Shown here: positions 1-7,307 of the stretch, in pieces
Layout: each line of letters starts with the position of its first letter
How positions within the stretch are numbered: the first letter of the stretch is position 1
Assembly (NCBI GenBank): GCA_963205275.1
Contig: CAUJIH010000093.1
Span: 1-64,000 of the forward strand
Length of the DNA: 64,000 nucleotides
Direction: 5' to 3'
Source of the DNA: Verrucomicrobiota bacterium
GTDB lineage: Bacteria; Verrucomicrobiota; Verrucomicrobiia; Verrucomicrobiales; DEV007
Made by a program: the position numbers and the translations under genes
Notes under the pieces: generated by a model
What the model saw: the letters and a program-made list of their open reading frames with translations, nothing else
Told to the model about the DNA's origin: nothing
Database searches by the model: none

Positions 1-2
1 TC

Positions 3-101
3 CCTTATGCGTTTCTGCTGGGACAGAACGATCTCCACGAGTTGCTTCCGTGGCTGACGCATCAGGTCTTTCCGATTGAATCCCATCGGAGGCACGATTA
101 G
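3..101 (+). CDS. 3' end of an unidentified gene (partial)
   Basis: An open frame enters from the left edge and ends at TAG 99-101, giving the last 32 residues of a protein (ending PIESHRRHD). The fragment is too short to assign. It resembles no Cmr C-terminus I know. It is in the same frame as the cmr6 remnant that follows, so the TAG separates the two. Either this is the natural end of the upstream gene, or it lies at the edge of a deletion that removed the cmr6 5' half. Confidence 0.4.
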   Translation, partial: PYAFLLGQNDLHELLPWLTHQVFPIESHRRHD

Positions 102-794
102 ATCAGAATTATCAATTGTCAAGAGGCGCTAATCAATTACCTTGACGGTTATCCTACATCGCATCAATGCAAGTTGGAATTGGATGTTCTGACCGTCCAT
201 TTCCCGAAATATTATGCGGGTAAAGATAAGAACTATTCGCAGGCTGAAGACACAGATTCTCCGATCCCGGCACCTTTTCCTGTAGTCGCCCGAGATCAGG
301 AATTCAAATTTGTTTTGATTGCTTTGGGATCGACTGAGAATCAAGCCGAATCCATGCGTCTTCTTGAAATCGCCGAAACATGTCTGAAAAATGCTTTGAA
401 AGAACATGGCGTAGGAGGAAAGACCCGTGCCGGATATGGGCGGTTTCGCGAGGCTGGAGGGCCACAGCAAATCCTGAGTGAAACCTTTGACGATCTATTC
501 GTCGCCCAGACAGCCTCGTCCACCAGTACCCAAAACGCAGATCCACATGAGAATCCCGCATCTCCGCAAGATCAAAGACTACTCGATTTTGTGGCAACGT
601 GGCAGACGGCATTGATTCCTGATGGCATCAATAGGTTTGCAGCGGAGCTTCGAAAACTCCCGAAAGAAATGCAAGTCGAAGCATTCTCCCAATGCGTGCC
701 GGAAGAACGACGCGTTCAGGACGATGCTCTCTGGTTTGCATTCAAGAACCGCCACCACGGCAAAGAACTTTTGCTTCATCTCAACATTCGGTAA
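102..794 (+). pseudogene. cmr6: Cmr6 RAMP protein lacking its N-terminal half
   Basis: Cmr6 is a RAMP-fold subunit of the type III-B effector that helps cap the crRNA-bound backbone. The reading frame opens right after the TAG at 99-101. Seen here are the middle Cmr6 motif (LDGYPT, then LELDVLTVHFPKYYAG) and the C-terminal glycine-rich RAMP loop GVGGKTRAGYGRF, followed by a polar extension of about 110 residues. The N-terminal RAMP half, which normally carries a PYIPGSSLKG-type motif, is in none of the three + frames upstream. The first usable start is TTG 174, which cuts into the conserved core. TAA 792-794 sits 2 bases before cmr1, as in an intact operon. The gene is probably broken by an internal deletion. 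A second, full-length cmr6 elsewhere or an assembly fault cannot be excluded. Confidence 0.65.
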
Positions 795-796
795 TA

Positions 797-1738
797 ATGT
801 CCACACAAACACTGGAACTGCTCTCCCCGTGCTTTTGCGGCGGTGCAAACGGAAAAGAAGGTGACGCCGAGTTGCGCATCCCGAGCATCCGCGGGCAGTT
901 GCGCTACTGGCTGAGAATCGTCTGCCATGATAAAGATTATCCCAACACGACAACAAAAAAAGAACATGCCGTTTTTGGTGGGATTCGCGGACGGGCATTG
1001 GGATTCCATGTCTCGGCCAAAGGCGGAGCCGTCGTGGATTCGGTCGCTTCACGAGTCGCTTTGGAGACATCTGTGATGTCTCCCCTCGGGAAAGAATCCT
1101 ATCCCATGTGCCCTCATAAAACCGGAACAGACGCCGCGCCTCGAAACGGTCTTTCACCAGATCAATCCTTCCATCTCTCTTGGCAACTACTCTTGGACGA
1201 TGCGGCGGTCAAATCCGATTTCCTTTGCGCGCTCAAGGCATGGGTGCTGTTGGGCGGTCTGGGAGCACGTTCCAACCGGGCTGCTGGTTCCATCTGGCGA
1301 AAGAATTGGAAACCCACTGAAGCCGATTTCCTCAAACTGGTGAAATCGTTATGGGGAGGAAATGCCCTACCCGATTATCTCCGGGTAAAGGTGCTTCGGC
1401 TTTTGACTCAAGAGGAACTCGATAACTATAAGCCCGAGTCGAAACGCAGCGGATGGGGCTCGACTTCATGTGATGATCCCATGCTTCTCCGAACCATCGC
1501 TACCGATACGCTTCAATTGGGGAATGACTGCGGCGGCGCATTGGGCTTTGGAGGACCGAACGGCAGAAAGGCATCCCCCCTCAAGTTGAAAATCGGCCAT
1601 TTTTCTGATGGTCACAGGCTTATCGCCGTCTTGGATAAAAGGAATAATCGCGACGGCGACATCGCATGTGCGGTGAAGCGCCTTCAAGCTGTCAACAAGC
1701 CGCTTGGTCTGCTGCTTGCCGAAGCTAAGATCGGCTAA
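797..1738 (+). CDS. cmr1: Cmr1 (Cas7-like RAMP subunit of type III-B complex)
   Basis: This 313-residue RAMP protein is predicted to sit at one end of the Cmr effector and help position target RNA. The N-terminus has the Cmr1 signature: LLSPCFCGGA, then AELRIPSIRGQLRYWLR, then VFGG. The second glycine-rich loop is GGLGARSNRAAGSIW (about residues 160-175). A third glycine-rich stretch, GGALGFGGPNG, lies near residue 250. I start at ATG 797, two bases after the cmr6 stop, because the family begins with this hydrophobic strand; the frame is open further upstream over cmr6. Length and motifs look intact, in contrast to cmr6. Confidence 0.88.
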   Translation: MSTQTLELLSPCFCGGANGKEGDAELRIPSIRGQLRYWLRIVCHDKDYPNTTTKKEHAVFGGIRGRALGFHVSAKGGAVVDSVASRVALETSVMSPLGKESYPMCPHKTGTDAAPRNGLSPDQSFHLSWQLLLDDAAVKSDFLCALKAWVLLGGLGARSNRAAGSIWRKNWKPTEADFLKLVKSLWGGNALPDYLRVKVLRLLTQEELDNYKPESKRSGWGSTSCDDPMLLRTIATDTLQLGNDCGGALGFGGPNGRKASPLKLKIGHFSDGHRLIAVLDKRNNRDGDIACAVKRLQAVNKPLGLLLAEAKIG

Positions 1739-1778
1739 CGAATATGAAATCCGCCCACACATCCAGAATATCTATCTT

Positions 1779-2656
1779 ATGAACCTCATCACAGTCAGCA
1801 TGCTCCTGACCAACGCCATCCAATTCGCCGCGCGCGCTCATCTGGGGCAAGTTCGCAAAGGCACCGAGACGCCCTACATCGTGCATCCGTTCGCGGTGGG
1901 GATGATCCTTGCCCGGCTTGGATTCCCCGACCAAGTCATCGCCGCCGGTCTGTTGCACGATACACTGGAGGATACGGGAGTCACGCGGACGCAACTGGCT
2001 GAAGCGTTCGGCGACGAAATCGCCTCCATCGTGGTTGCTTGCTCCGAACCCGACAAATCCCTCGGATGGCGGGAACGCAAACAACACACCATCGACACTC
2101 TGGAGTCCGCTCCTTGGACCGTGAAGGCCGTGGCTGCCGCCGACAAACTGGACAACTTGCGAGCCATGAGGCCGATTTCGCCCAAGTCGGCGCGGTGCTC
2201 TGGCAGCGCTTTAGGCGGGGACGGGACGAACAGGAATGGTACTACCGCTCGATTTTCCAAGCCTTGATCAGCCAGAGTTCACATACTCCTCCCGAATTTT
2301 TGAGCTTGCTCGCAAAGTATGATGAGACATTGGAACATTTCTTTCTGCGAACACGCTGTTCGCGCACCATCACCGTGAAGCGCGACGAGGCGGAGCGTTG
2401 TCGCGACGAGAAAGTTGACGGACGCTGCCGTTGGCTTCTGGCGATTGACGGTGAAACTTTGGCGGCGAGGTTCGTTCAGCACGATCACTCAGGTTTTGTC
2501 GCCGAAGCTCAGGGACACGAGGATTTTTTCCCCGTCGGAATGCTCTTTGAACACGAGGATGCCTTCCTCGAAGCTGGCGACTGGACGTCGGTGTCGACTT
2601 CCAAGCTGAGGCTACATGACGGTGTTTACCGCAGCTATCATGTCAAATGGGCGTAA
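1779..2656 (+). pseudogene. MESH1/RSH-like HD hydrolase, frameshifted near 2160
   Basis: From ATG 1779 the protein has the HD hydrolase motifs of small (p)ppGpp hydrolases (MESH1/SpoT N-domain): YIVHPFAV, LLHDTLED and ADKLDNLR, with the metal-binding His, HD, ED and Asp all present. After DNLR the frame loses similarity and stops at 2267. The -1 related frame continues the fold at once (SHEADFAQVGAVLW, then WYYRSIFQAL) and runs to 2656. Loss of one base at 2160-2162 explains this: restoring it gives DNLRSHEADF. Beyond the HD fold lie about 100 residues of unknown type (LLAIDGETLAARF). It lies between cmr1 and a ring-nuclease candidate, so it could be an ancillary nucleotide hydrolase of the CRISPR locus (inference). 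A sequencing error is an alternative to true inactivation. Confidence 0.7.
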
Positions 2657-2765
2657 TTTATCCGTATTTTCGTCGCAAGCAATCCAACATCGGCCATGCC
2701 AGCACTCGAAAACTCACTGAATCCCGCGCCGTGAAAAGCAATTTTGACCTAAAATTTCTCATCTC

Positions 2766-3134
2766 ATGATCCTTCTCGGTAACACCTATCCTCTCAGTCT
2801 CATTCGCCGCCCCGTGAGCATCGTGCCCACGTCGCTGGACGAGTTGCGCCGCCGCGCTCAATCCGAAGGCATCCTTTCCTTCTGGGGACACAGCAACACC
2901 ACGAAAGTGGCGGCGGAATTCCTGGGCTTTGATCCGACCCCGCACACACAAAGACCTGCGATCACCCTTAGTCAGGAAATGCTCCCATCGCTGGACGGGC
3001 AGACCTTCAACGAAGTCTGGGTGTTGTCTCCCGACTACATCCCCGGCTATCGGCCACAAATCGGCGAGGAGGTTTCAGTGAATCAGATTGCAGGATGGCA
3101 GGTACTGCGGATCGGGTTTTCAATCAATCCATGA
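2766..3134 (+). CDS. DUF1874-like probable ring nuclease (Crn2/AcrIII-1 type)
   Basis: This 122-residue protein is related to DUF1874, whose viral (AcrIII-1) and cellular (Crn2) members degrade cyclic tetra-adenylate and switch off type III signalling. The order of elements fits: an N-terminal LLGNTYPLSLI strand; GHSNTTKVAAEFLG near residues 41-54, with the His at 42 where the family has its catalytic GH-x-x-TA histidine; then RPAITLS and a C-terminal YRPQIGEE region in place of the usual RLPEG-type stretch. Similarity outside the GH motif is modest, so a related family such as Csx16 remains possible. It stands alone, 109 bases after the HD gene and 67 bases before the membrane CARF gene, as expected for a negative regulator of cOA effectors. 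Confidence 0.6.
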   Translation: MILLGNTYPLSLIRRPVSIVPTSLDELRRRAQSEGILSFWGHSNTTKVAAEFLGFDPTPHTQRPAITLSQEMLPSLDGQTFNEVWVLSPDYIPGYRPQIGEEVSVNQIAGWQVLRIGFSINP

Positions 3135-3201
3135 TACTTTCATCCCTTGCACCAAAACGACTTGCGGAAACACTTAGACATCGTTCACTTTAAAGTTGCT
3201 C

Positions 3202-4323
3202 ATGAGCTCCCTTCGTCAATTCCTGAACTTCCTTCGTCAACCTCTCGATTGGCCTCGGCTGAGAAAATCAGTAGATGGCTCTCTTTGCAAACTCGCTTTA
3301 TTTGCCCTTGGGGTCTTGACCCTCGGTCACACCTTTGCTGTCACCACATGGGAAATGCTCGAATATCGCTTCCCGTGGTATCTGTTCCTCGTTTCTTGTC
3401 TTGTCGTCTTCATCTTGTCCTCCGCTTGGCTGCGCGTGCATCGCTTTAGAAACAGGTGGGAGAACTTTGCCGCATTTATCCTCGCATTGACAGTAGGGCA
3501 CTGGATTGCTTTGGATTTCCACCATCTTCTCGCTCATGGGTGGCACCTGCCGAAATGGATTATCACCTTGATCACGCTTTTCGGTTTGGTTCTCTGCACC
3601 TTCTTTCTTCACCACGTTCGTCACTCTTGGCGCGGCGTGGTCACCTTTGAACGCATCTCAGCCACAGAACGGGTAAAAAGATCGCCCATACATAATCTCG
3701 TAATCTTTCTCTCTCCTCCTACAACCGTACCTAAAATCGCCAACAAAATTAGCTTCAAAAAAACGAAAACGGGAGATGAATGGTTGGAACTCAGTGGCAT
3801 TCTGGCCGATGACATTTCACGAATGAACGACCTCGGGTTTCACAACTGGCAACAACCTCTTCGCGCCATCTTGCCACACGTGGAGAATCTCCGATCGCTA
3901 TGGATCGTCGTGTCCCGATCAAGCAATGGGAATACCGAAATCGCCGAACCTAAGCTGCCGGGAGAGAGCCCTGACAACACCCTAGGTTCGGCCCCCTATG
4001 GTAAAATCGCCGAAACGATCTTCGGACGCTATCTGGATTTGGCGACGACCGAAATCTACATCTCCGACCCGGTGGACTTCGAGGACTTCAAAACCTTGGA
4101 ACACTACATCCGCAGCAAGATTCTAGATGTCCTCCCGCGCGGTTCGAGTCGGTCGACTGCCATTGACATCACCGGCGGCATGAAGGTCAGCAGTGCTTTG
4201 GGAAGCTTACTCACCGTCAATGACGAAGCCGTTTTCCAGTATGTCCAGACGATCGCTACGGATGATCCCAAGGCCCAGATCTACGATGTCCGCAACAACA
4301 TCGCACCAGGCACGCCCGGATGA
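3202..4323 (+). CDS. Four-helix membrane protein with cytosolic CARF-like domain
   Basis: This 373-residue protein has four predicted membrane helices at about residues 29-49, 58-77, 86-107 and 119-138. A soluble part of about 230 residues follows. It begins with a strand-like HNLVIFLSPP and carries DITGGMKVSSALG near 320-333, a motif typical of the ligand-binding loop of CARF domains, which sense cyclic oligoadenylates. Placement among Cmr genes, beside a ring nuclease and Csx14, supports a cOA-triggered membrane effector, comparable in concept to Cam1 or Csx23. I cannot assign it to either. ATG 3202 is preferred over TTG 3196. No nuclease or protease motif is visible, so the output is probably made by the membrane part (inference). 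Confidence 0.7.
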   Translation: MSSLRQFLNFLRQPLDWPRLRKSVDGSLCKLALFALGVLTLGHTFAVTTWEMLEYRFPWYLFLVSCLVVFILSSAWLRVHRFRNRWENFAAFILALTVGHWIALDFHHLLAHGWHLPKWIITLITLFGLVLCTFFLHHVRHSWRGVVTFERISATERVKRSPIHNLVIFLSPPTTVPKIANKISFKKTKTGDEWLELSGILADDISRMNDLGFHNWQQPLRAILPHVENLRSLWIVVSRSSNGNTEIAEPKLPGESPDNTLGSAPYGKIAETIFGRYLDLATTEIYISDPVDFEDFKTLEHYIRSKILDVLPRGSSRSTAIDITGGMKVSSALGSLLTVNDEAVFQYVQTIATDDPKAQIYDVRNNIAPGTPG

Positions 4324-4495
4324 TCCTGTTCCCCTGCAAGTTGTCATCAACTCGATCACGAGCTTTGCCGCTTGGACCACCCTGCGAACAGGCTCTGGAT
4401 GAGGTGGCGCGGCGCACTCATGGATAGTGTTGAGTCATTTCCGTCGCCTCTGTATCCCCGCAGAATTCTCTATGCCCCCTCCTGTTGCCCCTCTC

Positions 4496-5614
4496 ATGAA
4501 AACCACTCTCATTGCCGTCAGCGGGATGTCGCCCGCGATCCTCACCGAGACTGTCTGGGCGCTCGCCCATGAGACGCCGCTCGTGGTGCCGGACGAGGTC
4601 GTCGTGATCACGACCTCTCGAGGTGTGTGCGACATCGAGGAACTGCTGCTGACACCTCTCGATGTCTGGGGCGGCGAAACCGTGTGGTCTTGCCTGCGAC
4701 GGGACATATTCGCCCTCGCCAAGCTGCCCCAGAAGAGCGCTAGGCTGCAACTCGCCACACGCGTCATTGAGCTGCCCGACGCGGCGACCGGTGTGAAACG
4801 AAAGGCCTCCGACCTGCGCAGTCGCGAGGACAACGACAGCGCGGCCGACTTCATCGTCCAGGTTCTCGCGCCCTACGCCGATGCGGAGGACAATCGCGTC
4901 ATCGCCAGCATCGCCGGCGGGCGCAAGACCATGGGTGCGCTGCTCTACGCCGCCATGAGCCTACTGGGTAAGGAGGGCGACCGCGTTACTCATGTGCTAG
5001 TAAGCGAGCCCTTCGAGAACTGCCGCAGTTTCTTCTACCCCGGTCAACCCGTCCAAGCCCTAGAGGCGCGTCCCTATGGGCAGTCCCCTACTTCCATCCA
5101 AGCTGCGGACGCCGCCATCGAGCTGGCCGACATTCCCTTCGTCCCCCTACGCAACAAATTCGAGGAACTCAACGAACCCCGCCGCACCTTCGCGGGGCTG
5201 GTGGAAGCGTATTCAAAGGCCGAGCGTCAGGTGCTCAAACATGCTCCCCAAGTCTCGCTGGATATCGCGAAAGGTATTCTGAAGGTGGAGGGTCGATCTC
5301 TCAAGTTGACTGGACGCGACTTGCTCATCATCGCCTTCCTCCACGATCACGCTATCAAAGGCGGTCGGCATTTTCGCAACAAGGACGAGGCCGCCGACGA
5401 TCTCGCCTCTTTCATGGATTCCTGGAAAAAGCGGCATCCCTTTCATCAAGCGACCACGCGCCTGAGCGGAGGCATGGCGACGGTGGACGACATCCCCAAA
5501 GCCCTGAACTCTCTGCGAACGCAACTCAGAAATAAGGGGCTCTCCGGCGCCGTTCCTTGGCTCGCCCCCGAACGAAGCCGCATCGGCTTCGACATCGCGA
5601 ACGGATCCGGCTGA
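4496..5614 (+). CDS. csx14: Csx14/NE0113-family CARF protein
   Basis: This 372-residue protein begins MKTTLIAVSGMSPAILTET and continues VVPDEVVVITTSRG, the N-terminal signature of the CRISPR-associated NE0113 family (PF09623, Csx14). SIAGGRKTMGALLYAAM (about residues 138-154) is the second conserved CARF loop. The C-terminal 130 residues are mostly helical with a helix-turn-helix-like segment (GRDLLIIAFLHDHAI). Such proteins are thought to sense cyclic oligoadenylate; whether they regulate transcription or degrade the ligand is unsettled. ATG 4496 is chosen because family members start at this strand; ATG 4472 is the alternative. The 172 bases upstream hold no recognisable gene. Confidence 0.8.
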   Translation: MKTTLIAVSGMSPAILTETVWALAHETPLVVPDEVVVITTSRGVCDIEELLLTPLDVWGGETVWSCLRRDIFALAKLPQKSARLQLATRVIELPDAATGVKRKASDLRSREDNDSAADFIVQVLAPYADAEDNRVIASIAGGRKTMGALLYAAMSLLGKEGDRVTHVLVSEPFENCRSFFYPGQPVQALEARPYGQSPTSIQAADAAIELADIPFVPLRNKFEELNEPRRTFAGLVEAYSKAERQVLKHAPQVSLDIAKGILKVEGRSLKLTGRDLLIIAFLHDHAIKGGRHFRNKDEAADDLASFMDSWKKRHPFHQATTRLSGGMATVDDIPKALNSLRTQLRNKGLSGAVPWLAPERSRIGFDIANGSG

Positions 5615-5695
5615 GGAGACCGTTCTCTCCGCCTTCCGAAATCCCCGGATTTCCCCGAACGCGCAAGGACCACCTTTCGCATCGAAGCTTGGAGC

Positions 5696-7297
5696 ATGAA
5701 CCACCAACCCTCCTCCTCACACAATCGTCGCTCCGACGACAACCCTGTCATCCAACTAGTTCGCGCTGATCTCTCCCGGCGCGGCGGTTTGGCACTGAAC
5801 CGTTTCTTCTTTTTTGCCACGATCTTCCTCCTCTCGCTGCTCTTCCTCGCGGGCTTCGTCCGCATCGGAGCACTGCTCTGGGTGAGGAGCGAGATCTCCA
5901 GTTCCACTGGCGAACTCGCCCGTGTAAGCGGCTTCGATGCACGCACCACTGGATGGCTCACCGGCCCGGTCTCCCTTATTTCCTCGGCGCTGGTGGCCGG
6001 GACCGTGCTGCGCATCCTGTTCGCGTTCCTCCTGCCGTGGACGAGGGGGCCCCACTTCTTTCGCTCGGTTTTCCTCGTGCTGGCGGCGACCGGATTCTTC
6101 GCGGTGGCGCCCGGAATCATCACCGACTTTCGCGGGCTGGATGAAGGTGGCCTGCCCGCAAAGATGAGCGAGATCGATCCTGCGGAGGTGGACTGGTTCA
6201 CTCCGGGCAACGTACCGCTCCTTTTCTACGCCGACCATCTCGACGGACAGCGCCGCTTCTGGAACCGGCCCGGACACACTCCTAAGGACGGGGCCGTGGC
6301 CTATCCAGTGACTGAGGAAGTGCGTCGCTCTTGGGAGGAGGCAGAACAACGTAAATCCGCCGAGCAGCGCCGTCTCGAGCGGGAAGCCTCTCTGCGGCAG
6401 CAGGAGCAGAGGAACGAAAAGCTGGCGCGGGAGCATAAGGAAGCGCTCGCCAAGCTGGAGACAACCCGTGAAGAACTCGTGCGATCCGCCGGAAAATTTA
6501 CTAATGCTTCCGGCCATCCAGTAGGAATGGAGCAGCGAGGTTCCTCCGACGCTAAGCCTGTCGTGTCTTTCGGGAAGGCAGCGCCCGGTGGTTCCGGCAA
6601 AAGGACGGTGCCTCCCGGATTCCTCTCTCCCCAACCCAGTGCCCCGTCACCACTGCCGCCCGCCGATTTTGATTTCGAGGTGTTTCCGGGGCGCTTCCTC
6701 CAACTCGGGTTGTCGCGGCGATCCGCAGAAATCTGGGCCGACGGCACCGTGGAAATTTCACGTCCCGGATCCGACGATGTGATTGTGGTTGGATCTGGGA
6801 TGCGCCGTAGCTTCAACCAGGCCGATACCCTGCTAGTGAGCCCGGTAGGCACGTCTTCCGTCCGCCTGCGCTTGCGCTGGCTGGAAGGGGGGCGGGAGAG
6901 CCCTTCTGTGGCCTATCTGCCTGTCGCTCCCGTCAAGGAAGCCACCACGCCGTCTGTGTCGCCTTCCGATCTTTGGCCTGCGGCACTGGTATCGGTTCCC
7001 AGCATAGCACCAGTGCCAGCATCGCCACGACCTCCGCAATGCTTCCCTTTGTATCCGGGCAAAGTTTTCCATATTTCGGTTCACAGCGATACCGTGGAAT
7101 GCTGGAGCGACGGCCCTGTGATCGTTGGTGCGGGCAGCTCTGGGGGCGGGGTCCGGGAATTGGAGGCGTATCAGCGCATCCGGATTTCAGGTTCCCCCAA
7201 AATTCATGCCGCTCCGGCGGCCCGGGAAACGCGGCATTTTTTTGTCCAACCGATTGCACCGAGTCCGGCGCGAATGCAGCAGATGGTCGGCTACTGA
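5696..7297 (+). CDS. Unknown membrane protein with coiled coil and duplicated beta domain
   Basis: I do not recognise this 533-residue protein. It has two strong membrane segments (about residues 36-60 and 87-115) and a third weaker one (about 124-145). A charged Glu/Arg/Gln coiled coil follows at about 210-265, then a Pro/Ser linker. Two related beta-rich modules come last: one starts FPGRFLQLGL and reads AEIWADG, the other starts YPGKVFHISV and reads VECWSDG, so the second looks like an internal duplication. It starts 81 bases after csx14 and ends 10 bases before the reverse transcriptase, so it is probably co-transcribed with the CRISPR genes. Long minus-strand frames over it lack these features and are treated as spurious. 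Confidence 0.72.
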   Translation: MNHQPSSSHNRRSDDNPVIQLVRADLSRRGGLALNRFFFFATIFLLSLLFLAGFVRIGALLWVRSEISSSTGELARVSGFDARTTGWLTGPVSLISSALVAGTVLRILFAFLLPWTRGPHFFRSVFLVLAATGFFAVAPGIITDFRGLDEGGLPAKMSEIDPAEVDWFTPGNVPLLFYADHLDGQRRFWNRPGHTPKDGAVAYPVTEEVRRSWEEAEQRKSAEQRRLEREASLRQQEQRNEKLAREHKEALAKLETTREELVRSAGKFTNASGHPVGMEQRGSSDAKPVVSFGKAAPGGSGKRTVPPGFLSPQPSAPSPLPPADFDFEVFPGRFLQLGLSRRSAEIWADGTVEISRPGSDDVIVVGSGMRRSFNQADTLLVSPVGTSSVRLRLRWLEGGRESPSVAYLPVAPVKEATTPSVSPSDLWPAALVSVPSIAPVPASPRPPQCFPLYPGKVFHISVHSDTVECWSDGPVIVGAGSSGGGVRELEAYQRIRISGSPKIHAAPAARETRHFFVQPIAPSPARMQQMVGY

Positions 7298-7307
7298 AAA
7301 TCTCAAG

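Noticed and set aside
4324-4495. Extra small gene between the CARF membrane protein and csx14
   Set aside because: Frames here are short, overlap the supported genes and show no motif.
5446-6634. Long minus-strand frames opposite the membrane protein gene
   Set aside because: They are Arg/Ser/Pro-rich without domains, typical antisense shadows; the + frame has membrane helices and a coiled coil.
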